Shown here: piece by piece, positions 7,693 through 16,566 of the stretch
Layout of the letters: each line of letters starts with the position of its first letter
Numbering within the stretch: position 1 is the stretch's first letter
Source: an uncultured Paracoccaceae bacterium
Lineage (GTDB): Bacteria; Pseudomonadota; Alphaproteobacteria; Rhodobacterales; Rhodobacteraceae
Reading direction: 5' to 3'
DNA length: 64,000 nt
Assembly: GCA_947498985.1 (NCBI GenBank)
Contig: CANMMF010000006.1
Coordinates: forward strand, 282,586-346,585
The notes under the pieces: model-generated
What the model was told of the DNA's origin: nothing
The model's input: the letters and a program-made list of their open reading frames with translations, nothing else
Database searches by the model: none
Made by a program: the position numbers and the translations under genes

Positions 7693-9594
7693 ATGCGTCT
7701 GTCCTCAGTAGCGATCATTGCCGGAACCTTTGCGGCTGCCGGTCTGGCGGGGCTGGTTTCGGCCTACTTTGCCGTGCAAATGGTTGAATCCGCGTCGAAA
7801 AGCGGCGTTCTCAACGAGTTGGACCGCGAAGGTCTGACCTGGGCGGAGGTCGACACCAACGGGTTGCAGGTGTTCCTGATCGGCACCGCACCGGACGAGG
7901 CCACGCGCTTTCAGGCCTTGTCGACGGCGGGCCGGGTGGTGGATGCCGCCCGGGTGATCGACCAGATGCTGGTCGAGGAGCCCGACGATCTGACCAGCCC
8001 GACCTTCTCGCTGGAGATCCTGCGCAACGATGCGGGCATCTCGGTGATCGGTCTGGTGCCCGCCTCGACCGACCGCGCCGCGCTGGTCGAAAGCTTCGCC
8101 GCGCTGGTCGGCGAGGACGGCACCGTGTCGGATCTTCTGGAAGCCGCAGACTTTCCCGCGCCCGAAGGCTGGGACCGCACGTTGCGCTATGCCACCGGCG
8201 CGCTTGGCGATCTGCCGCGCTCGCAGATTTCGGTGGAGGCGGACCGGGTGGCGATCAAGGCGATGACCGGCTCCGACGAGGCGCGGCGCAGGCTCGAGAC
8301 CGCGCTGGCGCGGCGCGCGCCCGATGGCGTGACGCTGGCGCTGCAGCTTTCGGCGCCGCGCCCGGTGATCTCGCCGTTTGCGCTGCGCTTCGAGATGGAT
8401 GGCGACGGGCCGCGGTTCGATTCCTGTTCGGCCGATACCGAAGCCGCGCGCGACCGGATCCTGCAGGCCGCGGCGCAGGTCGGTCTGGAAGGCAAGACAA
8501 GCTGCACGCTGGGCCTGGGCGTGCCGTCGCGGCACTGGGCCGACGCGGTCGAGCTGGCGATTGCCAAGCTTGGCGAAATCGGCGCCGGATCCGTGAGCTT
8601 TTCCAACGCCGATATCGTCTTTTCCGGCACCGAAGAGACCGACGAGGCCGTGTTCGACCGCGTTGTGGGCGAGCTTGAGGCCGGTCTGCCGGAGGTGTTT
8701 GCCGTCAACGCCGTGCTGCCGCGCAAACCCGACGCCAGCGAAACCGGCCCGGCGGAATTTGTGGCTACGCTCAGCCCCGAGGGCGAGGTTCAGATCCGCG
8801 GGCGCATCGGCTCGGAGATCTCGCGCCAGACCGCCGACAGCTTTGCCCGGGCGCGGTTCGGCTCCGCTGCCGTCTATACCGCGGCGCGGATCGATCAGTC
8901 CTTGCCGTCCGACTGGTCGGTGCGGGTGCTGGCGGCACTCGAAGTGCTGTCGATGCTGTCCAATGGCGCGGTGCTGGTCACCGAGGACGAAATCAGCGTG
9001 AGCGGCAATACCGGACGGCAGAACGCCGAGGCCGAGATTTCCGGCCTGCTGACCTCCAAGCTGGGCGAGGGCACGGGCTACGATCTGGCGATCACCTATG
9101 TCAAGCGGCTCGACCCGACGCTGGGCCTGCCCAGCCCGGAGGAATGCGAGGCGCAGATCGTCGAGATCATCGGCGACCGCAAGATCGCCTTCGAGCCGGG
9201 ATCGGCGACGCTCGACAGTTCGGGCAAGGATATCCTCGACGAGCTGGCGGACCTGCTGAAGAAATGCGGCGATATCCCGCTGGAGATCGGCGGTCACACC
9301 GACAGCCAGGGCCGGGAGAGCATGAACCAGGAGCTGAGCCGCGACCGCGCGCAATCGGTTCTGGACGGGCTGCGCGACCGGCTGGTGCCGGTGCGCGACT
9401 ACACCGTCACCGGCTACGGAGAGGCCAATCCGATCGCGCCCAACGACACCGAGGAGGGCCGCGAGGCCAACCGGCGCATCGAATTCAAATTGCTGCGGCC
9501 CGCACCCATAGAAGAGGTTGCAACCACGCTGGAACAAGTGGAAGAGCAGAGTGGCGCGGAAGACGCCGCCGCTGAAGGGACAGCAAATGAATAG
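7693..9594 (+). CDS. OmpA-family outer-membrane/periplasmic protein with BON-like repeats
   Basis: A 633-residue exported protein. An N-terminal hydrophobic segment (residues 5-25) acts as signal or anchor. The middle contains BON-like segments, for example LTWAEVDTNGLQVFLIGTAP and VVDAARVID. The C-terminal 120 residues form an OmpA-like peptidoglycan-binding domain (IGGHTDSQGRESMNQELSRDRA, then GYGEANPIAPNDTEEGREANRRIEF). An upstream GTG at 7663 is also in frame. ATG 7693 was preferred because it places the hydrophobic segment at the very start. It probably links envelope layers. The next gene overlaps its stop by eight bases. Confidence 0.88.
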   Translation: MRLSSVAIIAGTFAAAGLAGLVSAYFAVQMVESASKSGVLNELDREGLTWAEVDTNGLQVFLIGTAPDEATRFQALSTAGRVVDAARVIDQMLVEEPDDLTSPTFSLEILRNDAGISVIGLVPASTDRAALVESFAALVGEDGTVSDLLEAADFPAPEGWDRTLRYATGALGDLPRSQISVEADRVAIKAMTGSDEARRRLETALARRAPDGVTLALQLSAPRPVISPFALRFEMDGDGPRFDSCSADTEAARDRILQAAAQVGLEGKTSCTLGLGVPSRHWADAVELAIAKLGEIGAGSVSFSNADIVFSGTEETDEAVFDRVVGELEAGLPEVFAVNAVLPRKPDASETGPAEFVATLSPEGEVQIRGRIGSEISRQTADSFARARFGSAAVYTAARIDQSLPSDWSVRVLAALEVLSMLSNGAVLVTEDEISVSGNTGRQNAEAEISGLLTSKLGEGTGYDLAITYVKRLDPTLGLPSPEECEAQIVEIIGDRKIAFEPGSATLDSSGKDILDELADLLKKCGDIPLEIGGHTDSQGRESMNQELSRDRAQSVLDGLRDRLVPVRDYTVTGYGEANPIAPNDTEEGREANRRIEFKLLRPAPIEEVATTLEQVEEQSGAEDAAAEGTANE

Positions 9595-9913
9595 AACCGA
9601 GTTTGTGATCGCCACGGCGATCATCCTGTTTGTCGCCTTTTCGCTGGGCTGGTTTGCGCATTGGCTCCTGCACCGCTTCAGCCGCGTGAGCCAGACCGAT
9701 GTCAACGAGCTCGAGCGCATGAGCCAGGAGCTGCACGAGGCCGAGGAAACCCGCGACCAGGCCATCACCTATCTGCAGCAGCGCGAGGCCGAGCTGACCA
9801 ACCAGCTGGCGCAGACCGAGGCGGAGCTGTCGGCTGCGATGGACGGGCTGCGCGAGGCGCGGCAGGAAGCCGAGGAGCTGCGCTCTTACGTCGAGCGGCA
9901 GAGCGCGACCTGA
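9587..9913 (+). CDS. small membrane-anchored coiled-coil protein
   Basis: A 108-residue protein with one transmembrane helix at residues 6-24 and then a heptad-rich region (ELERMSQELHEAEE, then REAELTNQLAQTEAELS) that should form a coiled coil. It begins inside the end of the OmpA-family gene (eight-base overlap) with GAAGGGA about eight bases upstream, so the two are coupled and probably work in one envelope structure. The topology, a short cytoplasmic N-tail with the coil on the far side or the reverse, cannot be decided from sequence. No named family was recognised. Confidence 0.8.
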   Translation: MNRTEFVIATAIILFVAFSLGWFAHWLLHRFSRVSQTDVNELERMSQELHEAEETRDQAITYLQQREAELTNQLAQTEAELSAAMDGLREARQEAEELRSYVERQSAT

Positions 9914-9945
9914 TCGCCACCTGAGCGCATGGCGGGCGTGGCTGT

Positions 9946-10008
9946 GGGGCGCTGCCCCGCCCTGCGCAAGCGCAGGACTCCCCGGGAATATTTCAGGCCC
10001 AAAGAAAC
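9946..10008. repeat. double-hairpin intergenic element, copy A
   Basis: Two adjacent stem-loops, GGGGC-GCT-GCCCC and CCTGCG-CAAG-CGCAGG, are followed by a conserved tail reading CCCCGGGAATATTT, a two-base gap, then GGCCCAAAGAAAC. A second copy with the same layout lies at 15357-15422. It follows the coiled-coil gene and may end its transcript, although a T-tract is lacking. Confidence 0.75.
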
Positions 10009-10068
10009 CGCGAGGGGCGTTTTCATTCGACGCGCCGCCCGCTAAGAGCCGGGACGAGGAGAGCCCGC

Positions 10069-10728
10069 ATGTCATTTGTCACCCTGGTCCGCCACGGACA
10101 GGCCAATTCCAGCGCCCGCGACGAGGACGGCTATGACCGGCTGAGCGATCTCGGCTGGCAGCAGGCGCGCTGGCTGGGCGGGCATTTCCGCCAGACCGGC
10201 GAGCGGTTTGCCCGCGTCTATACCGGCACGCTGCGCCGCCATGTGGAGACCGCTCAGGGCATCGGGGCCGATTGCGCGGCCCCGGTGATGCGCGATGCGC
10301 GGCTCAACGAGCTGGCCTATTTCACCATGGCGCAGAAGCTCGAAGACCAGCACGGGGTTGCCATGCCGCTCGATCGCGAGAGCTTTGTCGATCATCTGCC
10401 GGTGCTGTTTCGGCATTGGCAGGACGGGCTTTTGCACGATATCCCCGAGAGCTTCGAGGCGTTCGAGGCCCGTGTCGGCGCGGCGCTGCGCGACATCGCG
10501 GCCGGTGACGGGCGGGCGCTGGTGGTCACCTCGGGCGGGCTCATCGGCATGGCGATGCGGATCGTCATGCGGCTCGATCTGGCGGCGCTTGCACATGCCT
10601 GCCTGGCCATCGAGAACAGCTCGCTGCACCGGATCCAGCCTTTGTCCACCGGTCTTGCGATGACGCAGTTCAACGCGGTGCCGCATCTGGAAGCGCCGGA
10701 CCGGCATTTTGCGCGCAGCCATATCTGA
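10069..10728 (+). CDS. histidine phosphatase family protein
   Basis: A 219-residue member of the phosphoglycerate mutase/acid phosphatase superfamily. The catalytic LVRHGQAN motif is at residues 6-13 (His9 would be the phosphorylated residue). The second conserved arginine lies in YTGTLRRHVETA, and the late motif VVTSGGLIGMAMR replaces the usual second-histidine HG context, so the proton donor/second His is not obvious. A GAGGAG-like ribosome site lies just upstream of the ATG. Substrate unknown. No clear operon partner: the saccharopine gene follows after 57 bases on the same strand. Confidence 0.85.
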   Translation: MSFVTLVRHGQANSSARDEDGYDRLSDLGWQQARWLGGHFRQTGERFARVYTGTLRRHVETAQGIGADCAAPVMRDARLNELAYFTMAQKLEDQHGVAMPLDRESFVDHLPVLFRHWQDGLLHDIPESFEAFEARVGAALRDIAAGDGRALVVTSGGLIGMAMRIVMRLDLAALAHACLAIENSSLHRIQPLSTGLAMTQFNAVPHLEAPDRHFARSHI

Positions 10729-10785
10729 GGTGGCTTTCGCGGCGGCGCGCGAGCGGCTAGCCTGCCACCGAAGGGGGACGGTGAC

Positions 10786-11847
10786 ATGACGCATCTCTGG
10801 ATCAGGGCCGAGGCCCGGGCCAACGAGGAACGTGTCGGCATCACGCCGGACGGGGTCGCGCGGCTGTGCGCACGTGGCTTTGATGTGACACTTGAAGAAA
10901 GCCCGACGCGGATCCTGCCCAGCGGCGATTTCGCCCAAGCCGGGGCCGGGATTGCGCCGGAAGGCAGCTGGCCGGAGGCGCCACGGGAGGCGATCATCTT
11001 TGGTCTGAAGGAGCTGCCCGAGGACGGCACGCCCCTGCCCCATCGCCACATCATGTTCGGCCATGCGTTCAAGGGTCAGTCGGCGGGCCAGGTGCTGCTC
11101 GACCGCTTCGCGAGCGGCGGCGGCGCGCTTTACGATCTGGAATATCTGGTCGATGCCGATGGCCGCCGCGTTGCGGCTTTCGGGTATTGGGCGGGTTATG
11201 CCGGGGCGGCGGTGAGCGTGCTGGCCTGGGCCGCGCAGCAGCAGGACGGCGTCTGCCCGCCGGTCTCCACCTGGCGCCACGCAGACGACATGCTCGACGA
11301 TGTGCGCGCGGCACTCAACGCGACCGGGACGGAGCGTCCGGACGCGCTGGTGATCGGCGCTCTGGGCCGGGTTGGCCGCGGCGCGCGCGATCTTTGTGCG
11401 GCGATGCAGATCCGCGTGAATGAATGGGACATGGCCGAAACCGCTCATGGCGGGCCGTTTCCGGAAATCCTCGAACATGAGCTCTTTTTCAACTGCATCC
11501 TTGCGGGCCCGCGCACGCCGGTCTTTGTGACGCCGGATGCGCCCGAGGCCGAGCGGCGCCTGCGGGTGATCGGCGACATCGCCTGCGATCCCGACAGCGA
11601 TTTCAACCCGGTGCAGGTCTATGATCGCGCCACCGGATGGGATGCGCCGGTGCTGCGGGTGCATGACGCGCCACCGCTCGACGTGATGGCCATCGACAAC
11701 CTGCCCTCGCTGTTGCCGCGCGAAAGCTCTGAGGATTTTGCTGGTCAGCTTCTGCCCTATCTGGAAACGCTCGACGCGCTGGATGACGGGGTCTGGGGCC
11801 GCGCGCACAGGACCTTTCTCGACCACAAGCCGAAGGACGCGACATGA
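10786..11847 (+). CDS. saccharopine dehydrogenase, lysine-forming type (lysine-2-oxoglutarate reductase)
   Basis: A 353-residue enzyme with the alanine dehydrogenase/transhydrogenase N-terminal fold (WIRAEARANEERVGITP) followed by a nucleotide-binding domain (VIGALGRVGRGARDL). It matches the family that interconverts lysine plus 2-oxoglutarate with saccharopine using NAD(P)H. The conserved GHAFKGQ segment near residue 90 and DLEYLVD near residue 125 are present. The next gene overlaps its end by four bases and encodes the second saccharopine enzyme, so the two-gene unit resembles a split form of the fused plant/animal LKR/SDH. Role in lysine degradation is inferred from this pairing. Confidence 0.88.
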   Translation: MTHLWIRAEARANEERVGITPDGVARLCARGFDVTLEESPTRILPSGDFAQAGAGIAPEGSWPEAPREAIIFGLKELPEDGTPLPHRHIMFGHAFKGQSAGQVLLDRFASGGGALYDLEYLVDADGRRVAAFGYWAGYAGAAVSVLAWAAQQQDGVCPPVSTWRHADDMLDDVRAALNATGTERPDALVIGALGRVGRGARDLCAAMQIRVNEWDMAETAHGGPFPEILEHELFFNCILAGPRTPVFVTPDAPEAERRLRVIGDIACDPDSDFNPVQVYDRATGWDAPVLRVHDAPPLDVMAIDNLPSLLPRESSEDFAGQLLPYLETLDALDDGVWGRAHRTFLDHKPKDAT

Positions 11848-12971
11848 CGATACATTGGTGCGGCACGGGGCTGTCCTCGGTGCCGGGGTTGCGGCGTCTG
11901 ATCGGGGCCGGTCACGCGGTCACGGTCTGGAACCGGACCGTTGAAAAGGCCCGCGAGGCGGTGGGCGATCTGAGCGACGATATTCGCGTATTCGACGAAG
12001 CCGCGCTGGCGGCGGCACTGTCGCCGGGAGATGTGGTCGTGTCGATGCTGCCCGGCGACTGGCACGTGCCGCTGGCCGAAATGGCCATCGAGGCGGGCGC
12101 GGGGTTCGTGTCGTCAAGCTATATCGCGCCCGAGATGCGCGCGCTCGATACGGCGGCCCGCGCGGCGGATGTGCGGCTGGTGAACGAGGTCGGGCTCGAT
12201 CCGGGCATCGACCATCTGATGGCGCATAAGTTGGTGGCCGACTACCGCGCCTCGGCTGCCTGTGACAAGGGCAACGCGGTCAGCTTCCTGTCCTATTGCG
12301 GCGGCGTGCCGAAAGAGCCCAACGCGTTTCGCTACAAGTTCAGCTGGGCGCCTGTGGGGGTGCTGAAGGCGCTGCGCTCGCCCTCCCGCTCGATCCGGCA
12401 TTATTCAGAGCTGAACGTCGCGCGGCCCTGGGATGCGCTGGGGCGCTACGATGCGCCGCTCGACCCGCCGGAGACGTTCGAGGTCTACCCCAACCGCGAT
12501 TCGCTGCCGTTTGTGGAGGAGTACGGTTTTGATCCCGCCTGGCCGCTGAAGGATTTTGTGCGCGGCACGTTGCGGCTGCATGGCTGGGCGGAGGCCTGGT
12601 CGGAGATCTTTGCAGAGGCGGGCACCGCGTCCGATGCGCGGCTGGAAGAACTGGCCGACGCTTTGTTGCGCGACAACGCCTATGGTGAGGGGGAGCCCGA
12701 CCGCGTGGTGCTCTGCGTGTCGTTCAAGGCCGAGCGCGACGGCGCGGCGGTCTGGCACAAGACCTATGTGATGGATGCCTGGGGCGACGCGCGCGGCACC
12801 GCCATGGCGCGGCTGGTGTCGGTGCCGGTGTCGCTGGCGGTCGAAGCAGTGATGCAGCGCGCGGTGCCCGCAGGTGTCAGCGCCGCGCCGTCGGAGCCAA
12901 AACTGGTGGCGCGCTGGCTGGAAGAGGTGGACCGGTTGGCGCAGCACATGCGGATTGTCGATCACCTGTGA
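11844..12971 (+). CDS. saccharopine dehydrogenase, glutamate-forming type
   Basis: A 375-residue NAD(P)-dependent oxidoreductase with an N-terminal Rossmann fold (WCGTGLSSVPGLRRLI) and the saccharopine reductase C-terminal domain (LVNEVGLDPGIDHLMAH, then SYCGGVP and AFRYKFSWAPVGVL). The family splits saccharopine into glutamate and 2-aminoadipate 6-semialdehyde. The start overlaps the stop of the preceding gene (ATGA), showing coupling. Together the two would carry lysine to the semialdehyde in the cytoplasm. An aldehyde dehydrogenase that could finish the route sits next door but converges from the other strand. Confidence 0.88.
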   Translation: MTIHWCGTGLSSVPGLRRLIGAGHAVTVWNRTVEKAREAVGDLSDDIRVFDEAALAAALSPGDVVVSMLPGDWHVPLAEMAIEAGAGFVSSSYIAPEMRALDTAARAADVRLVNEVGLDPGIDHLMAHKLVADYRASAACDKGNAVSFLSYCGGVPKEPNAFRYKFSWAPVGVLKALRSPSRSIRHYSELNVARPWDALGRYDAPLDPPETFEVYPNRDSLPFVEEYGFDPAWPLKDFVRGTLRLHGWAEAWSEIFAEAGTASDARLEELADALLRDNAYGEGEPDRVVLCVSFKAERDGAAVWHKTYVMDAWGDARGTAMARLVSVPVSLAVEAVMQRAVPAGVSAAPSEPKLVARWLEEVDRLAQHMRIVDHL

Positions 12972-13010
12972 GTGGGCGCTCGGTGGGCTGATGACCCGGG
13001 TTACAATATC

Positions 13011-13036
13011 GGTGGGTTGAAAACCCACCCTACGGG
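13011..13036. repeat. 26-bp palindromic motif, copy 1 (identical to 57135-57160 inverted)
   Basis: A stem-loop GGTGGGTT-GAA-AACCCACC is followed by CTACGGG. The reverse complement of this exact 26-bp string occurs at 57135-57160. It lies between the convergent ends of the saccharopine operon and the aldehyde dehydrogenase gene. It is a REP-like dispersed motif. Confidence 0.9.
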
Positions 13037-13121
13037 GGGGGCGTGGCGGGTGTGCCGGCCTGGACCGGCACACCGGGAGGTGTCACGCCGGGCTGTCACT
13101 CGGCGGCGTTGCACCGAGCCG

Positions 13122-14561
13122 TCACTCCGCAGCCCAGCCCGAGACCGACTTCACCTCGACGAAATCGTGGATCCCCCAGCTGCCGCCTTCGCGCCCGTTG
13201 CCCGAGGCCTTCATGCCGCCGAAGGGCGCGCCCGCGCCGCGGCTTTCGCCGTTCATCTCCACCATGCCGGAACGCAGCTGGCGCGCCAGCCGTGCGCGGC
13301 GCGCGCCGTCCTGCGACTGCACGTAATTGGTCAGCCCGTAGGCGGTGTCATTGGCCACGGCGACCGCCTCTTCCTCGGTCTCGAATTTCAGGATCGAGAG
13401 CACCGGGCCGAAGATTTCCTCGCGCGCGATGGTCATGTCGTTGGTCACATCCGCAAACACCGTGGGGCGCACGTAAAAACCCTTGTTGAACCCTTCGGGC
13501 CGTCCGGGGCCGCCCGCCACAAGCCGCGCGCCTTCGTCGATGCCTTTCTGGATCAGGTCCTGGATCTTGCCCCATTGCGTGGCGTTGACCACCGGGCCGA
13601 TATGGCGGCCCTCTTCGGAGGCGGGGCCGACGGTGACCTTCTCGGCCACGGCCTGCGCCTCTTCGACGGCGGCGTCGTAACGGCTGGCCTCGACCATCAT
13701 GCGGCTGGGCGCATTGCAGCTTTGGCCGGTATTGTTCATCATGTGCAGCACGCCGCGCTTGACGGCCTTTTCATCGGCATCGGCAAAGATCAGGTTGGCG
13801 CCTTTGCCGCCCAGTTCCAGATGCACGCGCTTGAGCGTGTCGGCGGCAGCTTTGGAGATGAGCTTGCCCGCCCGGGTCGAGCCGGTGAAGCTGACCATGT
13901 CCACATCCGCATGCGCCGAGAGCTGCGAGCCGACACCCGCGCCATCGCCGTTGACAAGGTTGAACACACCTTTGGGAATGTCCGCGGCATCGACGATCTC
14001 GGCAAAGATCATCGCGTCGAGCGGGCTTTCCTCGGAGGGTTTCAGCACCATCGTGTTGCCCGCCACCAGCGCCGCGCCGACCTTGAGCGTGATCTGGTTC
14101 ATCGGCCAGTTCCACGGTGTGATCAGCGCGCAGACGCCCACCGCCTCGTGGATGATCCGGTCATTGGGGGCGTGTTCGCCCAGAGGCGCCTCCCAGGCGA
14201 AGTCTTTGGCGGCGCGGATGAAATTCTTCAGATGGCCCAGACCGGCGCCGACCTGCTGGGATTTGGCCATGTCGATGGGCGCGCCCATCTCGGAAGACAT
14301 GGCGGCGGCCAGATCCTCCGCGCGGGTCTTGTAGGCGGCATAGATCCGCTCCAATGCGGCGATGCGCTCTTCGGGCGGGGTGGCCATCCAGCCCGGCAGC
14401 GCCGCTTTTGCGGCGGCGACGGCGGCGTCGGTGTCGGCCGCTCCGCCAAGGCTGATCACCGCGCAGGGCTCTTCGGTCGAGGGGTCGATCACGTGGTGAT
14501 CCGTGCCCTGCCGCGCGTCGACCCAGGCACCGTCGATATAGAACTGCTTTTTCTCGATCAT
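13122..14561 (-). CDS. aldehyde dehydrogenase family protein
   Basis: A 479-residue NAD(P)-dependent aldehyde dehydrogenase. The catalytic pair is visible: glutamate in LELGGKGANL and cysteine in NNTGQSCNAPSR. The cofactor-binding stretches are ITPWNWPMNQ, LKPSEESP and FTGSTRAGK. Length is standard. A strong GGAGGAG ribosome site precedes the ATG at 14561. It faces the saccharopine operon, so 2-aminoadipate semialdehyde is one possible substrate, but closest-family resemblance is to general aldehyde dehydrogenases and the substrate cannot be fixed from sequence. Confidence 0.92.
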   Translation of the reverse strand: MIEKKQFYIDGAWVDARQGTDHHVIDPSTEEPCAVISLGGAADTDAAVAAAKAALPGWMATPPEERIAALERIYAAYKTRAEDLAAAMSSEMGAPIDMAKSQQVGAGLGHLKNFIRAAKDFAWEAPLGEHAPNDRIIHEAVGVCALITPWNWPMNQITLKVGAALVAGNTMVLKPSEESPLDAMIFAEIVDAADIPKGVFNLVNGDGAGVGSQLSAHADVDMVSFTGSTRAGKLISKAAADTLKRVHLELGGKGANLIFADADEKAVKRGVLHMMNNTGQSCNAPSRMMVEASRYDAAVEEAQAVAEKVTVGPASEEGRHIGPVVNATQWGKIQDLIQKGIDEGARLVAGGPGRPEGFNKGFYVRPTVFADVTNDMTIAREEIFGPVLSILKFETEEEAVAVANDTAYGLTNYVQSQDGARRARLARQLRSGMVEMNGESRGAGAPFGGMKASGNGREGGSWGIHDFVEVKSVSGWAAE

Positions 14562-14703
14562 GGCTTGCTCCTCCTTTAGCCGACCACGCGGTCGGTCTTT
14601 GGCCGCACTCTGTCATTCCGGCCTGACCGCCGCAAGTGAGGGGATGCGAATCCGGCCCGGCTCGCTTACGTAAGGGGAAACATCCATGAAAAGGAGGCCT
14701 TCC

Positions 14704-15351
14704 ATGCGCATCAACCAGGAAATTCCGAACCTGACCGTCGAGACCGACCAGGGCGAGATCACCCTGCATGACTGGATCGGCGACGGCTGGGCGATCCTGT
14801 TTTCGCACCCCAAGGATTTCACGCCGGTCTGCACCACCGAGTTCGGCGCGGTGGCGCAGATGGCCGACGAATGGGCGAAACGCGGCACCAAGGTCATGGG
14901 GATCTCGGTCGACAGCGCCGAGGATCACAAGCGCTGGAAGGCCGATATCGAGAAATACGGCGGCGCGGCCCCGGAATTTCCGATCATCGCCGACGATGAT
15001 CTGACGGTGGCGAAAGCCTTCGACATGCTGCCGCAGGATTACGTGCTGCCCGACGGGCGCACACCGGCAGATTCGGCCACGGTCCGCGTGGTCTTCATCA
15101 TCGGGCCGGACAAGACGCTGAAACTGTCGATGAGCTACCCGATGACCGTGGGGCGGAATTTCTCCGAAGTGCTGCGCGCGCTCGACGCGTTGCAGATCTC
15201 GGCGCGCGAAAACGTGGCGATGCCCGCCAACTGGGAGCATGGCGATGACATCATCGTGCCGGTGGCGGTGAACGATGACGAGGCGCGCGAGAAATTCGGC
15301 ACGATCGAGACGGTGCTGCCCTATCTGCGCAAGGCCAAGCTGCCGATGTAG
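14704..15351 (+). CDS. peroxiredoxin, 1-Cys Prx6 type
   Basis: A 215-residue thiol peroxidase. The peroxidatic cysteine is Cys43 in FTPVCTTE, and the C-terminal extension typical of Prx6 (MPANWEHGDDIIVP) is present. It reduces hydrogen peroxide and organic peroxides. An in-frame ATG at 14686 is rejected as start because AAAAGGAGG at 14689-14697 lies inside the extra codons, six bases before ATG 14704. The gene stands alone between two minus-strand genes and should have its own promoter in 14562-14680. A double-hairpin element follows its stop. Confidence 0.93.
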   Translation: MRINQEIPNLTVETDQGEITLHDWIGDGWAILFSHPKDFTPVCTTEFGAVAQMADEWAKRGTKVMGISVDSAEDHKRWKADIEKYGGAAPEFPIIADDDLTVAKAFDMLPQDYVLPDGRTPADSATVRVVFIIGPDKTLKLSMSYPMTVGRNFSEVLRALDALQISARENVAMPANWEHGDDIIVPVAVNDDEAREKFGTIETVLPYLRKAKLPM

Positions 15352-15356
15352 CGCAG

Positions 15357-15422
15357 AGGGGGCGCTGCCCCCGCCGCAGCAAGCTGCGTCTCCCCCGGGA
15401 GTATTTATGGCCCAAAGAAACA
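15357..15422. repeat. double-hairpin intergenic element, copy B
   Basis: This has the same layout as 9946-10008. First comes a GGGGGC-GCT-GCCCCC stem, then CGCAG-CAAG-CTGCG, then a tail reading CCCCCGGGAGTATTT, a two-base gap, then GGCCCAAAGAAAC. The stem of the second hairpin differs in sequence from copy A while the CAAG loop is kept. It sits directly after the peroxiredoxin stop codon, where it could act as a transcript end or stabiliser. Confidence 0.75.
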
Positions 15423-15441
15423 CCGGGCGCGCGCATGCGGC

Positions 15442-16566
15442 TCAGTCGGTCTGCCCCAGTTTCGGGGCGGGCCGGTCGAGCACCAGATCGGCGTCGGAGA
15501 ACCGGAAGGGCGCGCGCACACCCGGCACGCCGCCCGGCGCGATCTGCAGCCCGCGCGCGACGACCTGCGGGTCGGCAAAGACGTCGCCCATGTCGTTGAT
15601 CGGGCCTGCGGGGATGCCCTTTTCCTCGCAGCCTGCCAAAAGATCGAGCCGTGTCCAGTTCCGCGTGCGCGCCATCAGCTCTGCGATCATCGCGTCGCGA
15701 TTGGCCACGCGGTCGGCATTCGTCAGATAGTCCGGCGCCCGCGCCATCGCGTCGAGCCCCAGCAGGGCGCAGAGCCGCTGGTATTGCGCGTCATTGCCGG
15801 TGGCGATGATGATATGCCCGTCCGCGCAGTCGAAGACCTGATAGGGCGTGAGATTGGGGTGGTAATTGCCGGTGCGCCCGGGCGGCGTACCGGTCGAGAG
15901 GTAGTTCAGCGCCTGGTTGGCGGTGGCGGCCACGGCGCAATCGAGCAGGCTCATGTCGATATGCTGGCCGCGCCCGGTGCGCCCGCGCTGATGCAGCGCG
16001 GCGAGAATGCCGGAGACCGAATAGAGCCCGGTGAAGAGATCGGTGACCGCCACGCCCGCGCGCTGCGGCTGGCCATCGGGATCGCCGGTGATCGACATGA
16101 AGCCCGACATGCCCTGAATGATGTAGTCGTAGCCCGCGCGATGCGCATAAGGCCCGTCCTGCCCGAAACCGGTGATCGAGCAGTAGATGAGGCCCGGGTT
16201 GAGCGCCGAGAGGCTGGCATAGTCGAGACCGTATTTCGCCAGCCCACCGACCTTGAAATTCTCGATCAGGATATCGGCTTCGGCCACCAGTTTGCGCATC
16301 CGCGCCTGGCCCTCCGGACTGGCGATATCGACCACTTCGGAGCGTTTGCCGCGATTGCAGGAATGAAAATAGGAGGCCGCGCGGTCGCCGTCCCGCTCGA
16401 TGAAGGGCGGGCCCCACTGACGGGTGTCGTCGCCGGACGCGGCCTCGATCTTGAGCACATCGGCGCCGAGATCGGCCAGCGTCTGACCGGCCCAGGGGCC
16501 CGCGAGAATGCGGGCGAGCTCGATGACCCTGAGCCCCTCCAGAGGCCCGCGCGGTGCCGATGTCAT
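15442..16566 (-). CDS. CaiB/BaiF family CoA-transferase
   Basis: A 374-residue class III CoA-transferase, moving CoA between carboxylic acids in the cytoplasm. Family features are the opening LEGLRVIELARILAGPWAG, DLGADVLKIE, then GPPFIERDGDRAASYF and CSITGFGQDGPYAHRAGYDYI, in which the catalytic aspartate is expected. The frame stays open upstream, but that part runs through the DsbA-like gene. The start at 16566 (MTSAPRGPLEG) overlaps the DsbA-like stop by one base, indicating coupling. Substrate cannot be named. Confidence 0.9.
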   Translation of the reverse strand: MTSAPRGPLEGLRVIELARILAGPWAGQTLADLGADVLKIEAASGDDTRQWGPPFIERDGDRAASYFHSCNRGKRSEVVDIASPEGQARMRKLVAEADILIENFKVGGLAKYGLDYASLSALNPGLIYCSITGFGQDGPYAHRAGYDYIIQGMSGFMSITGDPDGQPQRAGVAVTDLFTGLYSVSGILAALHQRGRTGRGQHIDMSLLDCAVAATANQALNYLSTGTPPGRTGNYHPNLTPYQVFDCADGHIIIATGNDAQYQRLCALLGLDAMARAPDYLTNADRVANRDAMIAELMARTRNWTRLDLLAGCEEKGIPAGPINDMGDVFADPQVVARGLQIAPGGVPGVRAPFRFSDADLVLDRPAPKLGQTD

